Shown in pieces: positions 24,785 through 33,829 of a stretch of 64,000 nt of DNA. Source of the stretch: Acetatifactor sp. (GTDB taxonomy: Bacteria; Bacillota; Clostridia; Lachnospirales; Lachnospiraceae); the NCBI GenBank assembly GCA_024695935.1, contig JAILHH010000008.1, forward strand, positions 33,336 through 97,335, written 5' to 3'. Every line of letters begins with the position of its first letter. Position 1 is the first letter of the stretch. The notes under the pieces were generated by a model. It was given only the letters and a program-made list of their open reading frames with translations, was not told where the DNA came from and did no database searches. A program made the position numbers and the translations under genes.

Positions 24785-26287
24785 ATGAAAAAGGAAATGA
24801 AAACAGAAAACAAAAAAAGTTTCCTTGATGTACTCAGCGATGATTACAAGGGGAAAAAGTTGGGAATATGGATCGGATTTATCATCTCAATACTCAACAT
24901 TGTGATGTTCCTGCCATTTATCAAGTGGGTTGGAGTCGTAAATGCCGATGAATTGTATTCCAAGATACGTACAAGCAGTGCGAACATCGAGATCCTCAGA
25001 AGCGGATACAATGCTTTTGATCTCTTGCACTTCGTTCAGTACTCCGGCTTCGGAGCGATCGGTTTGCCCGCCATGCTTATCTTACTCTTTGCGGTTGCTA
25101 CACTGTATTTCCAGATCGCAAATGTGGTAAAAGTTCTCAGAAACAGTAAGGGCAGAAAAGGTAATCTTACGCTTTTCAGTGCCGGCGAGGGTGCCATGGG
25201 ATTTGAAGTGGCTCTGACACTTTCAATGATCGCCTATGTGGCATTCTCAAATGCGCGATTTGAAATGAAAGGTTTTTCGCTTTCACCTTTAGTGATCATA
25301 GCACTGGTTCTTAGCTTTATCGGACTTGTGGCTGTAAAGATCCCTCAGGCAAAGGAAAGAGCTTTCTACCATGACAACGGTCTGTTAAAGGAGATCAAAA
25401 AGAACTGGGTATTGTTCCTCATGCTGGTTCCCACATTCTTTTACTTCCTTATTAACAACTACCTGCCCATGGCCGGTATTTACTACGCATTTACAAACTT
25501 TAACTTCAGAGACGGTCTTTGGGCCAGCCCCTTCGTGGGATTTGCGAACTTCGAATATCTGGTTAAAGCTCAGCTGTGGATGCTCACCAGAAACACAGTA
25601 CTTTACAACATCGTATTTATCTTCCTAGGCAATGCGCTTCAGATCATATTTGCGATCTTTGTAAGCCAGGTAGCGGTAAAGTGGTACAAGAAGACAACTC
25701 AGACATTAATGTTCATGCCTTACTTCGTATCATACGTTATCCTGAAGGTTATCGTTTATAACATTTTCGAGTATCAATACGGTGTAATCAATACATTCGT
25801 GGTAGCCCTTGGTGGAGACAGGATCGACTTTTACAACACACCTTCCTACTGGCCGTTCCTCATCACATTCTTTGCGATCTGGAAAGGTATCGGATACGGA
25901 ATGGTTGTTTACCTGGCAACGATCATGGGAATCGACGCAGAGCTCTATGATGCGGCAAAGGTTGACGGAGCAAACGTCTTCCAGCAGATCAGATTCATTA
26001 CACTGCCTCAGTTAAAGCCCACCTTCATCATCCTACTTCTCTATGCACTTGGTGGAATCATGAAGGGCCAGTTCGAACTCTTCTACCAGATGGTAGGTAA
26101 CAACGGAGTTCTCTACAATGTAACAGATATTCTTGATACTTATGTTTACCGTGTGGCTATGACTCAGCCCACCAGTATCGGTCTCGGAACCGCAGCCGGT
26201 TTGTATCAGTCGGTATTCGGCTTCATCCTGATCGTGGGTACCAACTGGATCGTTAAACGTAAGAACGAAGAGTACGCATTATTCTAA
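24785..26287 (+). CDS. Sugar ABC transporter permease (LplB type) with long N-terminal extension
   Basis: Membrane subunit of a family-1 sugar importer, 500 residues. The conserved LplB-like core occupies about 200-500, starting KNWVLFLMLVPTFFYFLINNYLPMAGIYYAF, with EAA loop ELYDAAKVDGANVFQQIRFITLPQLKP. Before it lie roughly 200 residues with four probable membrane segments (about 25-45, 88-112, 135-155, 165-183), absent from standard 300-residue relatives. AGGAGAGG precedes the ATG and the gap to the GH3 gene is nine bases, so it probably carries the glycoside whose product the GH3 enzyme cleaves. Confidence 0.88.
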   Translation: MKKEMKTENKKSFLDVLSDDYKGKKLGIWIGFIISILNIVMFLPFIKWVGVVNADELYSKIRTSSANIEILRSGYNAFDLLHFVQYSGFGAIGLPAMLILLFAVATLYFQIANVVKVLRNSKGRKGNLTLFSAGEGAMGFEVALTLSMIAYVAFSNARFEMKGFSLSPLVIIALVLSFIGLVAVKIPQAKERAFYHDNGLLKEIKKNWVLFLMLVPTFFYFLINNYLPMAGIYYAFTNFNFRDGLWASPFVGFANFEYLVKAQLWMLTRNTVLYNIVFIFLGNALQIIFAIFVSQVAVKWYKKTTQTLMFMPYFVSYVILKVIVYNIFEYQYGVINTFVVALGGDRIDFYNTPSYWPFLITFFAIWKGIGYGMVVYLATIMGIDAELYDAAKVDGANVFQQIRFITLPQLKPTFIILLLYALGGIMKGQFELFYQMVGNNGVLYNVTDILDTYVYRVAMTQPTSIGLGTAAGLYQSVFGFILIVGTNWIVKRKNEEYALF

Positions 26288-26305
26288 GGAAGGAGGTAGT
26301 GGAAA

Positions 26306-27196
26306 ATGGCAATAAGAAAAGGACCCTCACAGATAATTTTCAACATAGTTTCATATACACTGTTAGCTTTAATGTCAATCATATGCGTTATCCCCTTTGT
26401 AATGATCCTCTCAGGTTCATTCACGGATAACCACACTATCCTCACACAAGGTTACAGTCTTCTTCCCAGAGACTTTTCGGTGGAAGCATACAAGACAGTA
26501 TTTAAGGCTCCCGAGGATATTTTACAGGCCTACAAGATGACATTCTTTTACACAGGCCTCGGTACTTTCCTGGGACTTATAATGATCACGCTTACAGCTT
26601 ATGTAATTTCAAGAAAAGAGTTTAAGTACAGAAACACAGTATCATTCATCATTTACTTCACCAGTATCTTTGGTGGAGGTACCATTCCCTGGTACCTCAT
26701 GTACTCTCAGGTACTTCAGGCAAAGGGAACAACATTTGCGATCTGGTTCCCCGCTCTTATGAGCCCGTTTTTGGTAATCCTCATGAGAACATTCATCATG
26801 GGAAGCGTGCCTGATGCCATCACTGAATCGGCAAAGATCGACGGCGCCGGACATGTGACCATATTCATGAGGATCGTAATGCCGGTTTTGGGACCCGGTC
26901 TTGCAACCATCGGTCTGTTCCTGGCACTTGGTTACTGGAATGACTGGTACAGATCCAGTATGTTCTCAACAGACTCATCAACATGGGAACTTCAGTTTTA
27001 CCTTTATGACCTGCTCAATGCTTCAACAGCCATCAAGCAGATGTCACAGAACTCTTCGATCTCCACTGCAGAGCTGCCCACGCAGTCAGTTAAGCTGGCA
27101 ATGGCAGTTGTATCAACCGGACCTGTACTTTTGTTCTATCCCTTCGTACAGAAATACTTCGTATCCGGTATTACAGTCGGAGCCGTTAAGGGTTAA
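26306..27196 (+). CDS. Carbohydrate ABC transporter permease (LplC/YtcP type)
   Basis: Second permease of the importer, 296 residues, the standard family length, with six membrane segments. The EAA loop is AITESAKIDGAGHVTIFMRIVMPVLGPGLATI (about 171-202), and the C-terminus ends in the conserved FVQKYFVSGITVGAVKG. GGAGG lies upstream. It is 18 bases after the first permease and about 100 before the binding-protein gene. No ATPase gene is nearby. Confidence 0.92.
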   Translation: MAIRKGPSQIIFNIVSYTLLALMSIICVIPFVMILSGSFTDNHTILTQGYSLLPRDFSVEAYKTVFKAPEDILQAYKMTFFYTGLGTFLGLIMITLTAYVISRKEFKYRNTVSFIIYFTSIFGGGTIPWYLMYSQVLQAKGTTFAIWFPALMSPFLVILMRTFIMGSVPDAITESAKIDGAGHVTIFMRIVMPVLGPGLATIGLFLALGYWNDWYRSSMFSTDSSTWELQFYLYDLLNASTAIKQMSQNSSISTAELPTQSVKLAMAVVSTGPVLLFYPFVQKYFVSGITVGAVKG

Positions 27197-27294
27197 GGCG
27201 GTCACATACAAATCAGTTTATTGGGGGATGGTCCCTTGATAATAAATTTCAAACGTTGGGGAGGACCAACGAAAAGAAAGGAAGGATTACTATT

Positions 27295-28926
27295 ATGAAA
27301 AATGGTAAGAAACTATTGGCCCTGTTACTTGCAGGATCAATGACACTTTCTCTTGCAGCTTGCGGAAGCAGCGCTCCTGCAGAAAGTGACAATGCTTCAA
27401 CTGACACAGCTGCTACAGAGACAGCTGCAACTGATGAAGCAGCAACAGAAACAGCATCTACAGGTCTTGACACAAGCGAAAGAGTAGACCTTGTATTCTA
27501 TGTAATGGGTGATGCTCCCGCAGATGAGGCAGTTGTAGAGGATGCTCTCAACGAGAAATTGCTCGAGAGATTCAATGCTACAGTTGACTTCCAGTTCTCA
27601 ACATGGACTGACTTCCAGCAGAAGTACTCACTTGAGCTTACATCAGGTGGTGCAGACCTTATCTACGTTGCTAACTGGTTGAACTTTAAGCAGCTTGCAA
27701 AAGACGGAGCTTTCCTTGAGCTCAACGATCTCCTTGACAACTATGGTCAGGATTTAAAGGCACTCATCGGTGATGATCAGTTAAACGCTTGCTCAGTAAA
27801 CGGCCAGATCTATGCTATTCCCAACTGCTGGCCTGAGTATGTATCTTCAGGTATCAAATATCGTGAAGATTTGAGAGCTGCTTATGATCTTCCTGTTCCT
27901 GATTCACTTGAGAATGTAGAAGCATACCTTTCAGGTATCAAAGAGAATCTTCCTGATCAGGGACTTCTCACATCTACAACAGAAGAGTCTACAGGACTTC
28001 AGGTAGCATTCGATGCAGCTTGGTTACTCAACCTTAAGTATTCAAGTGTTACAACAAACGGACTTCCTTATGGTCTCAACGCTCTTTATGATTCACCTTC
28101 AGACGTATATGATTACTGGTTCTCAGATGATTTCGTAGAGGACTGCAAGCTTATGAAGAAGTGGGCTGACATGGGATTCTGGTCAAGATCAGCACTTTCT
28201 GATACAAACGATTCAGAAGCATTCACAAACGGTCTTTGCGTAATGGAGCCTCAGGGACAGAACCCTTCCAAGTACATCACATCTGTTTCTACATTTGCTG
28301 ATGCAGGACAGGGCTGGGAAGCTGCTTACATCGCTTATGGTGAAGTTAACGGCGTTATCTATCCCGGACATGCTACACAGAACGGTACATCAATCGTTCG
28401 TGGTTCAAAGAACCCCGAGAGAGCAATGGCAGTTCTTCAGGCATTCATGACAGACAAAGAGCTCAACGAGCTGGTACAGTGCGGTATCGAAGGTACACAC
28501 TACACCATCAACGATGAAGGATTCTATGAGACAATCACAGATGACACCGGAGCAGCAGCTTTCGGATATGAAGGATTCAGCACATGGAACCTCAGAAACA
28601 CAGAGTACAAGCTTATCTCCAAGAACGATGCACTCCTTCAGGAGATATTCAACAAATACCAGGCTCTTGGCGAGAAGACAAAGTTCCCCAACATCGATAT
28701 CTACTCAGGTTTTGCTGAGGATTACTCAGGATACGATGCAGAGAGAACAGCAGTATCTAACGTTATGAGACAGTACCTTGCTCCTCTTCAGGCAGGTCTT
28801 GTATCTGACGTTGATGCAGCAGTAGAAGAGTTCCGTACAAAAGCTACAGAAGCAGGTCTCGAGAAGGTTCGTGAAGGCTTCAAGGCTCAGTGGATTGCAT
28901 ACTGCGATGAGTATGGCTACAAGTAA
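27295..28926 (+). CDS. Sugar ABC transporter substrate-binding lipoprotein (LplA type)
   Basis: Extracellular solute-binding protein, 543 residues, longer than MalE types as usual for LplA/LipO relatives. The lipoprotein signal ends in LSLAAC and is followed by a linker rich in Ser, Thr, Ala and Glu (about 25-60). The mature protein shows VDLVFYVMGDAPADE, a helix-rich N lobe and a DUF3502-like C-terminal region. The ATG at 27295 is preferred over 27256 because AAAGGAAGG is correctly placed and the signal peptide begins there. Codon choice looks biased to a highly expressed set, as in the other binding-protein gene. A terminator follows. Confidence 0.9.
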   Translation: MKNGKKLLALLLAGSMTLSLAACGSSAPAESDNASTDTAATETAATDEAATETASTGLDTSERVDLVFYVMGDAPADEAVVEDALNEKLLERFNATVDFQFSTWTDFQQKYSLELTSGGADLIYVANWLNFKQLAKDGAFLELNDLLDNYGQDLKALIGDDQLNACSVNGQIYAIPNCWPEYVSSGIKYREDLRAAYDLPVPDSLENVEAYLSGIKENLPDQGLLTSTTEESTGLQVAFDAAWLLNLKYSSVTTNGLPYGLNALYDSPSDVYDYWFSDDFVEDCKLMKKWADMGFWSRSALSDTNDSEAFTNGLCVMEPQGQNPSKYITSVSTFADAGQGWEAAYIAYGEVNGVIYPGHATQNGTSIVRGSKNPERAMAVLQAFMTDKELNELVQCGIEGTHYTINDEGFYETITDDTGAAAFGYEGFSTWNLRNTEYKLISKNDALLQEIFNKYQALGEKTKFPNIDIYSGFAEDYSGYDAERTAVSNVMRQYLAPLQAGLVSDVDAAVEEFRTKATEAGLEKVREGFKAQWIAYCDEYGYK

Positions 28927-28964
28927 AATTTAATCCATACTAAAATCTGAAACATAAAATTAAT

Positions 28965-29001
28965 GCCCCGGTTTTTACAAGCTAAAGACCGGGGTATTTT
29001 T
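28965..29001 (+). terminator. Terminator of the GH3/ABC operon
   Basis: GCCCCGGT pairs with ACCGGGGT, followed by ATTTTTA. Confidence 0.85.
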
Positions 29002-29094
29002 AAAAAATGGCTGGCTATCAGCCAAACATTTCTTTACTATTGAAAAAATAAAGTCTATACTAAAATAAGTATAATGCTTGACAAAGGAGTAATC

Positions 29095-30099
29095 ATGGGA
29101 AAGGTCACTATAAAAGATATAGCAAGAGAAGCCGGGGTATCGATTTCCACCGTGTCAAATGCATTGAACGGAGTATCGGTGGTAAAGCCGGAGACGAGAG
29201 ACTATATCCTGGAAGTTGCAGACAGATTAAATTATATCCCGGATTTTAACGGCAGAAATTTAAAGGCAAAATCCACAAAGGTTTTGGGATTGTTTGTAAC
29301 ATCACTGAAGGGACCTTACTTTGCGACTCTTGCGGATATCATGTTCTGGGAATGTGTAAAATACGGTTACGAGCTGACGATCTTCATCACCTGGAATGAG
29401 CGAAGCGCCATTAACAGTATCCTCGGAAAGAGGGTTGACGGATGCGTTATCCTCTCAAGCGATGTGGATGATGAAGGAGCAAAGCGAATACTCGAACTTG
29501 AATATCCCACAGTATTTATCGACAGAGAATTAAAATCAGAAAAAGTATCCAGCATCATATTTGACTCCTACAAAGACGGAGTTACGGTTGCGGAGCATTT
29601 TATCAGAAAAGGCGTAAAGAAGCCCATGCTCATCACCGGTGTCCGCGGAAACTACGACTCAAAGGAAAGATCCCGCGGATTTATTGAGAGGCTTGAAAAA
29701 GAAGGCATCGTGATCCCCGAGGATTACATCCTGGACGGTGAATTTAACACGGATGAGACTTATGTAGTGATGGACAAGTTTTTGCAGACCGGAAAACCCT
29801 TGCCTGAGGCAATCTTTGGTACCAACGACCTTTCCGCCATCGGTGCGATAAATGCATTAAAAGACAACGGCTACAGCGTGCCGGAGGATGTGATAGTAAT
29901 GGGAGTGGATGATATCGACATGTGTGAATATTTAAATCCCACACTGTCCACCATCAGAACCGGATTCGAAAAGCAGGGAAGTCTTGCCGTAAGAAAACTT
30001 GTAAAGATGATAAACGGTGAGGAGACCGGAGACATCTATAAACTCCACGGACAATTGGTGGAGAGAGAATCAACCAACAAAGACTATAATCAAAAATAA
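29095..30099 (+). CDS. LacI family transcriptional regulator
   Basis: A 334-residue repressor with the standard N-terminal helix-turn-helix (VTIKDIAREAGVSISTVSNALNG, residues 4-26), hinge helix (GRNLKAKSTKVLG) and a periplasmic-binding-protein-like sugar domain. ATG at 29095 is preferred to 29074 because AAAGGAG (29083-29089) is five bases upstream and the DNA-binding domain begins immediately. It lies directly after the GH3/ABC operon, and the two 16-bp CG-centred palindromes at 21752 and 21937 are its likely operators. The inducer is probably a beta-glucoside-derived sugar (inference). TGGCTG-N5-CAGCCA (29008-29024) and TATACT-N6-AGTATA (29056-29073) lie upstream. Confidence 0.92.
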   Translation: MGKVTIKDIAREAGVSISTVSNALNGVSVVKPETRDYILEVADRLNYIPDFNGRNLKAKSTKVLGLFVTSLKGPYFATLADIMFWECVKYGYELTIFITWNERSAINSILGKRVDGCVILSSDVDDEGAKRILELEYPTVFIDRELKSEKVSSIIFDSYKDGVTVAEHFIRKGVKKPMLITGVRGNYDSKERSRGFIERLEKEGIVIPEDYILDGEFNTDETYVVMDKFLQTGKPLPEAIFGTNDLSAIGAINALKDNGYSVPEDVIVMGVDDIDMCEYLNPTLSTIRTGFEKQGSLAVRKLVKMINGEETGDIYKLHGQLVERESTNKDYNQK

Positions 30100-30110
30100 A
30101 TATAGATGAT

Positions 30111-30147
30111 AAAAGCAGCTCCGTTTCGTTCGGAACTGCTTTTTTTA
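30111..30147 (+). terminator. Terminator after the lacI-family gene
   Basis: AAAAGCAGCTCCG pairs with CGGAACTGCTTTT (one mismatch), then a T tract. It could also act on the minus strand for mtnN. Confidence 0.82.
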
Positions 30148-30177
30148 ATCGATTCGTATTAAAAAGCGCTTTGGAGA

Positions 30178-30876
30178 TCAAAGGTGCTTAACCATTTCCT
30201 CCACAAGCTTTGCGGAATGCTTTGCCGCCTTTTTCTCAAAGGTGGGATAATCCTCTTCTGCGGAATCGTCGGCCTTGTCGGAGATGGCGCGGATTATGAC
30301 AAAGGGAAGTCCGTTCAAATAAGCTCCGTGAGCGATGGAAGCGCCCTCCATCTCGGCACAGTCACCGTGGAACAAGTCGATCAGCCTGTTTTTTACGGCT
30401 TTATCTGAGATAAACTGATCACCGCTTACGACTCTTCCGGGGAGAACATGGATATCGGGGTTTACCTTTTCGCAGGATGAGATGGCTTCCTTAATCATTT
30501 CTTCATCTGCCTTGAACGCATCAAAGCCAAAGCCGGGAACTTCTCCGGGCTTATATCCGAAAATAGTTACATCCATGTCATGATGAATGGCATCCTTTGA
30601 TACCAGGATGTCACCGATATCAAGTTTTGCATTAAGTGAACCTGCGATACCTGTGTTGATGATATGAGTAACATTAAATATATCTGCCAGGATCTGAACG
30701 CAGAGAGCGGCATTGACTTTGCCTACACCTGAGCGGACAACTACCACGTTTGCTCCGTTTAACTTTCCTTCAAAAAATTCCATATTTGCTTTTTTGGTAA
30801 CAGTGGAATCAGTGAGGGCAGCTTTTAATTCCTCGACTTCCAACTCCATTGCACCGATTATTCCGATCTTACTCAT
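30178..30876 (-). CDS. mtnN: 5'-methylthioadenosine/S-adenosylhomocysteine nucleosidase
   Basis: Cleaves adenine from methylthioadenosine and S-adenosylhomocysteine, giving S-ribosylhomocysteine for LuxS. The 232-residue PNP-fold enzyme has IGIIGAMELEVEEL at the N-terminus with the acidic catalytic residue, GVGKVNAALCVQ, INTGIAGSL, VSGDQFIS, the ribose-binding EMEGA and FVIIRAISDKADD with the catalytic aspartate. It lies 35 bases downstream of luxS on the same strand, placing the two consecutive steps of the activated methyl cycle in one transcript. Confidence 0.95.
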   Translation of the reverse strand: MSKIGIIGAMELEVEELKAALTDSTVTKKANMEFFEGKLNGANVVVVRSGVGKVNAALCVQILADIFNVTHIINTGIAGSLNAKLDIGDILVSKDAIHHDMDVTIFGYKPGEVPGFGFDAFKADEEMIKEAISSCEKVNPDIHVLPGRVVSGDQFISDKAVKNRLIDLFHGDCAEMEGASIAHGAYLNGLPFVIIRAISDKADDSAEEDYPTFEKKAAKHSAKLVEEMVKHL

Positions 30877-30911
30877 TTAAAAATCCTTTCTGTGTGAAAA
30901 TGAATGTAATA

Positions 30912-31391
30912 TTATTCGGGATAGATAAGTCTTGAATCATCTATATCATATAAAACTTCATCCAGATATTTTTTTGCAAGATATTTTGCCATATTAAGAT
31001 TCATGTCCAGATAGTTACCGCAGTCTTTGGGGGATGCACCGGGGACTTCGCCCTCAAAGTCGCGCATGAATTCATACATCTCGATCATAAGAGGCACGAT
31101 ATCCTTTGACTCATAGTCACCTGCAAGAAGAAGATAAAAACCTGTCCTGCAGCCCATGGGACCAAAGTAGACGGTCTTATCCTTGTATATGGGGTGATTT
31201 CTGAGGAAAGTGGCTCCGAGATGCTCCATGGTGTGGACCTCTGCGGTGTTCATGACGGGCTCTTCGTTGGGACTGGTCATACGAAGATCAAAGGTGGTAA
31301 TGGTCTCAACACCCACATGGTCTTTTCTGGAGACATAAACTCCCGGCTGCAATTTGATATGATCTATGGTAAAACTTGCTATCTTTTCCAT
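30912..31391 (-). CDS. luxS: S-ribosylhomocysteine lyase LuxS
   Basis: Metalloenzyme converting S-ribosylhomocysteine to homocysteine and DPD, the precursor of autoinducer-2. The 159-residue protein has the metal ligands H53 and H57 in EVHTMEHLGA and C124 in KDCGNY, and the catalytic C81 in FGPMGCRTGFY. AAAGGAA precedes the ATG. Upstream on the minus strand is a small CGGGT/ACCCG hairpin but nothing resembling a SAM or SAH riboswitch. It is first of the luxS-mtnN pair. Confidence 0.96.
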   Translation of the reverse strand: MEKIASFTIDHIKLQPGVYVSRKDHVGVETITTFDLRMTSPNEEPVMNTAEVHTMEHLGATFLRNHPIYKDKTVYFGPMGCRTGFYLLLAGDYESKDIVPLMIEMYEFMRDFEGEVPGASPKDCGNYLDMNLNMAKYLAKKYLDEVLYDIDDSRLIYPE

Positions 31392-31526
31392 ATAAAATTC
31401 CTTTCTGAAAGATCTGCGGGTCCAAAACCCGACGCGTTCGTTTAAAAGTTCAATTAAGAGTATACACCAAAGAATTTAAAAGGTAAATAAATCGGCCAAA
31501 ATACCGTAACAGGCGCCCGTATTTAC

Positions 31527-31555
31527 TTGGAATCGGATCGCAAAAAGAGTAAAAT
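31527..31555 (+). promoter_or_regulatory. Putative promoter of the serine hydrolase gene
   Basis: TTGGAA and TAAAAT separated by 17 bases, about 35 bases before the ATG. Confidence 0.55.
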
Positions 31556-31589
31556 ATAGGGGATGGAATTTTAATATTGGGAGGTACTT

Positions 31590-32474
31590 ATGTCTAAACT
31601 TTTAGATGATTTTTTGGAGGAAGTAAAAAAGCAGGATCTGAACATTAACTATGTGAAGGTGATAAAAAACGGTGAGACGATCATTGATTACAGCCGCCTG
31701 GATGCGAAGACACGACTTAACACATGGTCTGCCTGCAAGAGCATTGTGGCAGTGGCAGTCGGGATCGCGATGGATGAGGGAATCATGACACTTGATGAAA
31801 AGCTAGTGGATACATTCCCCGAATATGTGCCCATGAATGCGGACAAGTCCCTGCTTGATCTGACAGTGCGCGATATGCTTACCATGACAACGGGAGTTGA
31901 GAACGCGCTGTTTTTCGGAGACGATCCGGACAGATATACCACAAAGGACTGGATCGGATATTTCTTTTCACAGAAGTTTCCTATTGAGAACAACACCAGG
32001 TTTTTATATTGCAATTTTAACACCTACATGCTCTCCTGCATGATAGAAAAAAAGACCGGCATGAGTCTCAAAAACTGGCTTATCCCCAGATTCTTTTCTC
32101 CGCTTATGATCGGAAATCCCGATTGGACCACATGTCCCATGGGTCATGCACATGCGGCGAACGGATTGTATCTGACCATAGATGAGCTGGCTCGCTTTGG
32201 AGAGCTTATCCTGAACAAAGGTGTTTACAACGGGGTGAGGATAGTTTCAGAGAAGTTCATCGAAGAGGCTACAAAAAATCAGATGCCCGAAACGGAAAAA
32301 AATGTACAGTACGGATATCAGTTCTGGATCAAGGACGGGTATTTCGGTGCCTTCGGAAAATACGGACAAAGAAGCCTTGTGGTGCCTGACAAAAAGGCAG
32401 TGGTTGCAGTGCAGTCGCTGGAGAGTAAGGATATTTCCCCGGTTATCGAAGAATTTATAATAAAAAGACTCTAA
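31590..32474 (+). CDS. Beta-lactamase/penicillin-binding-protein-fold serine hydrolase
   Basis: A 294-residue class-C-like hydrolase. The nucleophile motif SxxK is SACK in TWSACKSIVAVAVGIA (about residues 46-49). The second motif YxN appears as YCNFNTY (about 137), and a glycine-containing FGKYGQRSLVV lies near residue 255. There is no signal peptide, so it is cytosolic and unlikely to be a resistance beta-lactamase. Related proteins are esterases or peptidases of unknown substrate. GGGAGG precedes the ATG. It stands alone, with about 55 bases to the next gene. Confidence 0.85.
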   Translation: MSKLLDDFLEEVKKQDLNINYVKVIKNGETIIDYSRLDAKTRLNTWSACKSIVAVAVGIAMDEGIMTLDEKLVDTFPEYVPMNADKSLLDLTVRDMLTMTTGVENALFFGDDPDRYTTKDWIGYFFSQKFPIENNTRFLYCNFNTYMLSCMIEKKTGMSLKNWLIPRFFSPLMIGNPDWTTCPMGHAHAANGLYLTIDELARFGELILNKGVYNGVRIVSEKFIEEATKNQMPETEKNVQYGYQFWIKDGYFGAFGKYGQRSLVVPDKKAVVAVQSLESKDISPVIEEFIIKRL

Positions 32475-32531
32475 AGCTGACCCTGAGGACGGATATTTTT
32501 CAAGGGTAGCTGCTAATATATGAGGATAAAT

Positions 32532-33329
32532 ATGATAAAAATGCATATACCGAATCTGAATCTGAGGCAGATCGCAGAGAGCGGACAGGCTTTCAGGTGG
32601 GTAAAAACAGATGAAAATACATACAGCGTGATCAGCGCAGGAAGGTTTCTTACCATAAAAGAGGAGGGTGAGGACTTTACCTTTTCCTGTTCTCAAAAAG
32701 AGTGGGACGAGTACTGGAGCACCTATTTTGACATGGAGACGGATTATGTGGCAATAGGTTCGCTCATAGAAAAATCCGGGGATGAGCATTTGCTGAAAGC
32801 CTATAAAGAAGGAAAGGGTGTCAGGATCTTAAAGCAGGATCTGTGGGAGATCATAGTGACCTTTATGATATCTCAAAATAACAATATCGCGCGCATCACA
32901 AAATCCGTGGCGGCGCTGTGTGAGGCGGCCGGAAAAAAGACCTGTGGCGGATATGCCTTTCCAAAACCGGGTGAGGTAGATCCGGAAGTTTTTGAAAAAA
33001 AGGAGCTGGGATTTGGTTACAGGGCAGAGTATCTGAGAGAAATATATGATTATGCCGCAGAAAATCCACAGTGGATGGAGAAGCTTAAAGGGTTATCCTA
33101 TGAAGAAGCCATGGAAGAATTGTTACTCAGAAAAGGAATCGGCAAAAAGGTGGCAAACTGTATCTGTCTGTTTGGTTTGCATCACGTGGATGCTTTTCCC
33201 ATAGACACACATGTTAAACAGCTTTTGGAAAAATATTATCCGAACGGTTTTGATTTCGAATATTTTAAAGGAGTGGCGGGGATCATACAGCAGTATCTGT
33301 TTTACTATGAGCTGCGTCATCCGGAATGA
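32532..33329 (+). CDS. ogg: 8-oxoguanine DNA glycosylase/AP lyase (OGG type)
   Basis: Base-excision repair enzyme of the HhH-GPD superfamily, expected to remove 8-oxoguanine. The 265-residue product matches bacterial OGG1-like proteins. The N-terminal domain has SGQAFRW, the helical core ISQNNNIARITK, then the helix-hairpin-helix LRKGIGKKVANCICLFGL with the catalytic lysine. After it comes FPIDTHVKQL with the catalytic aspartate. The ATG at 32532 is favoured because GAGG (32522-32525) is six bases away; a start at 32520 would add four residues. No FeS-cluster cysteines are present, which separates it from Nth and MutY. Confidence 0.88.
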   Translation: MIKMHIPNLNLRQIAESGQAFRWVKTDENTYSVISAGRFLTIKEEGEDFTFSCSQKEWDEYWSTYFDMETDYVAIGSLIEKSGDEHLLKAYKEGKGVRILKQDLWEIIVTFMISQNNNIARITKSVAALCEAAGKKTCGGYAFPKPGEVDPEVFEKKELGFGYRAEYLREIYDYAAENPQWMEKLKGLSYEEAMEELLLRKGIGKKVANCICLFGLHHVDAFPIDTHVKQLLEKYYPNGFDFEYFKGVAGIIQQYLFYYELRHPE

Positions 33330-33380
33330 GTTCAGTTGGGAATAAGATTTCGAAAAACTTTGGTTTATAAAGATTAAAAT

Positions 33381-33423
33381 AAAACGGCTTCGGGAGACGG
33401 TGTGAATCTCTCGAGGCCGTTTT
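33381..33423. terminator. Bidirectional terminator between ogg and the GlsB-like gene
   Basis: AAAACGGCTTCGGGAGA pairs with TCTCTCGAGGCCGTTTT through wobbles, around a nine-base loop, with A and T tracts on both ends. Confidence 0.85.
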
Positions 33424-33450
33424 GTTTAACTTATGTTGATCTTTAACAGA

Positions 33451-33675
33451 CTATTTGAAAATCTTTCTTGCTAAAAAGATCAGGAGACAAGCTACTGCCA
33501 CATCAATGGCAAAACCGATGATGGTACCAAAGCTTCCGCCTACAAATCCTCCGATAACGCCTGCTACCAGACCAAGGATGATGTTTCTTAAGAATGAGCC
33601 GTTGGATTTCATCAGGTATCCAGCAAGCCATCCTACCAAAGCACCAAGTAAAATGTTAATAATAAACTGTATCAT
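33451..33675 (-). CDS. GlsB/YeaQ/YmgE family stress-response membrane protein
   Basis: A 74-residue membrane protein with three glycine-rich hydrophobic segments (about 4-21, 30-50, 55-70). The signature GALVGWLAGYLMK and ILGLVAGVIGGFVGG identify the transglycosylase-associated/YmgE family, linked to general stress in other bacteria. AGGAGG lies six to nine bases before the ATG. It is monocistronic. Confidence 0.9.
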   Translation of the reverse strand: MIQFIINILLGALVGWLAGYLMKSNGSFLRNIILGLVAGVIGGFVGGSFGTIIGFAIDVAVACLLIFLARKIFK

Positions 33676-33829
33676 ATTTATCTTCCTCCTTGTTAATGGT
33701 TTTCAACAGTATTTATATCGGCGTGATAGGAGAAATTGTTTATAGATGAAACGTGTAAGTGGCAAAAAACAAGGTGGTATGATAAAATAATCCAAGTAAT
33801 ATGAAAACGATGACGGAGAGGTAAATGTA

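Noticed and set aside
31392..31589. SAM or SAH riboswitch before luxS
   Set aside because: Only a five-pair CGGGT/ACCCG hairpin is visible; no conserved core of those riboswitches.
31590..32474. Beta-lactam resistance gene
   Set aside because: The fold and SxxK motif are shared, but there is no export signal and no resistance-type motif set; described as a serine hydrolase only.
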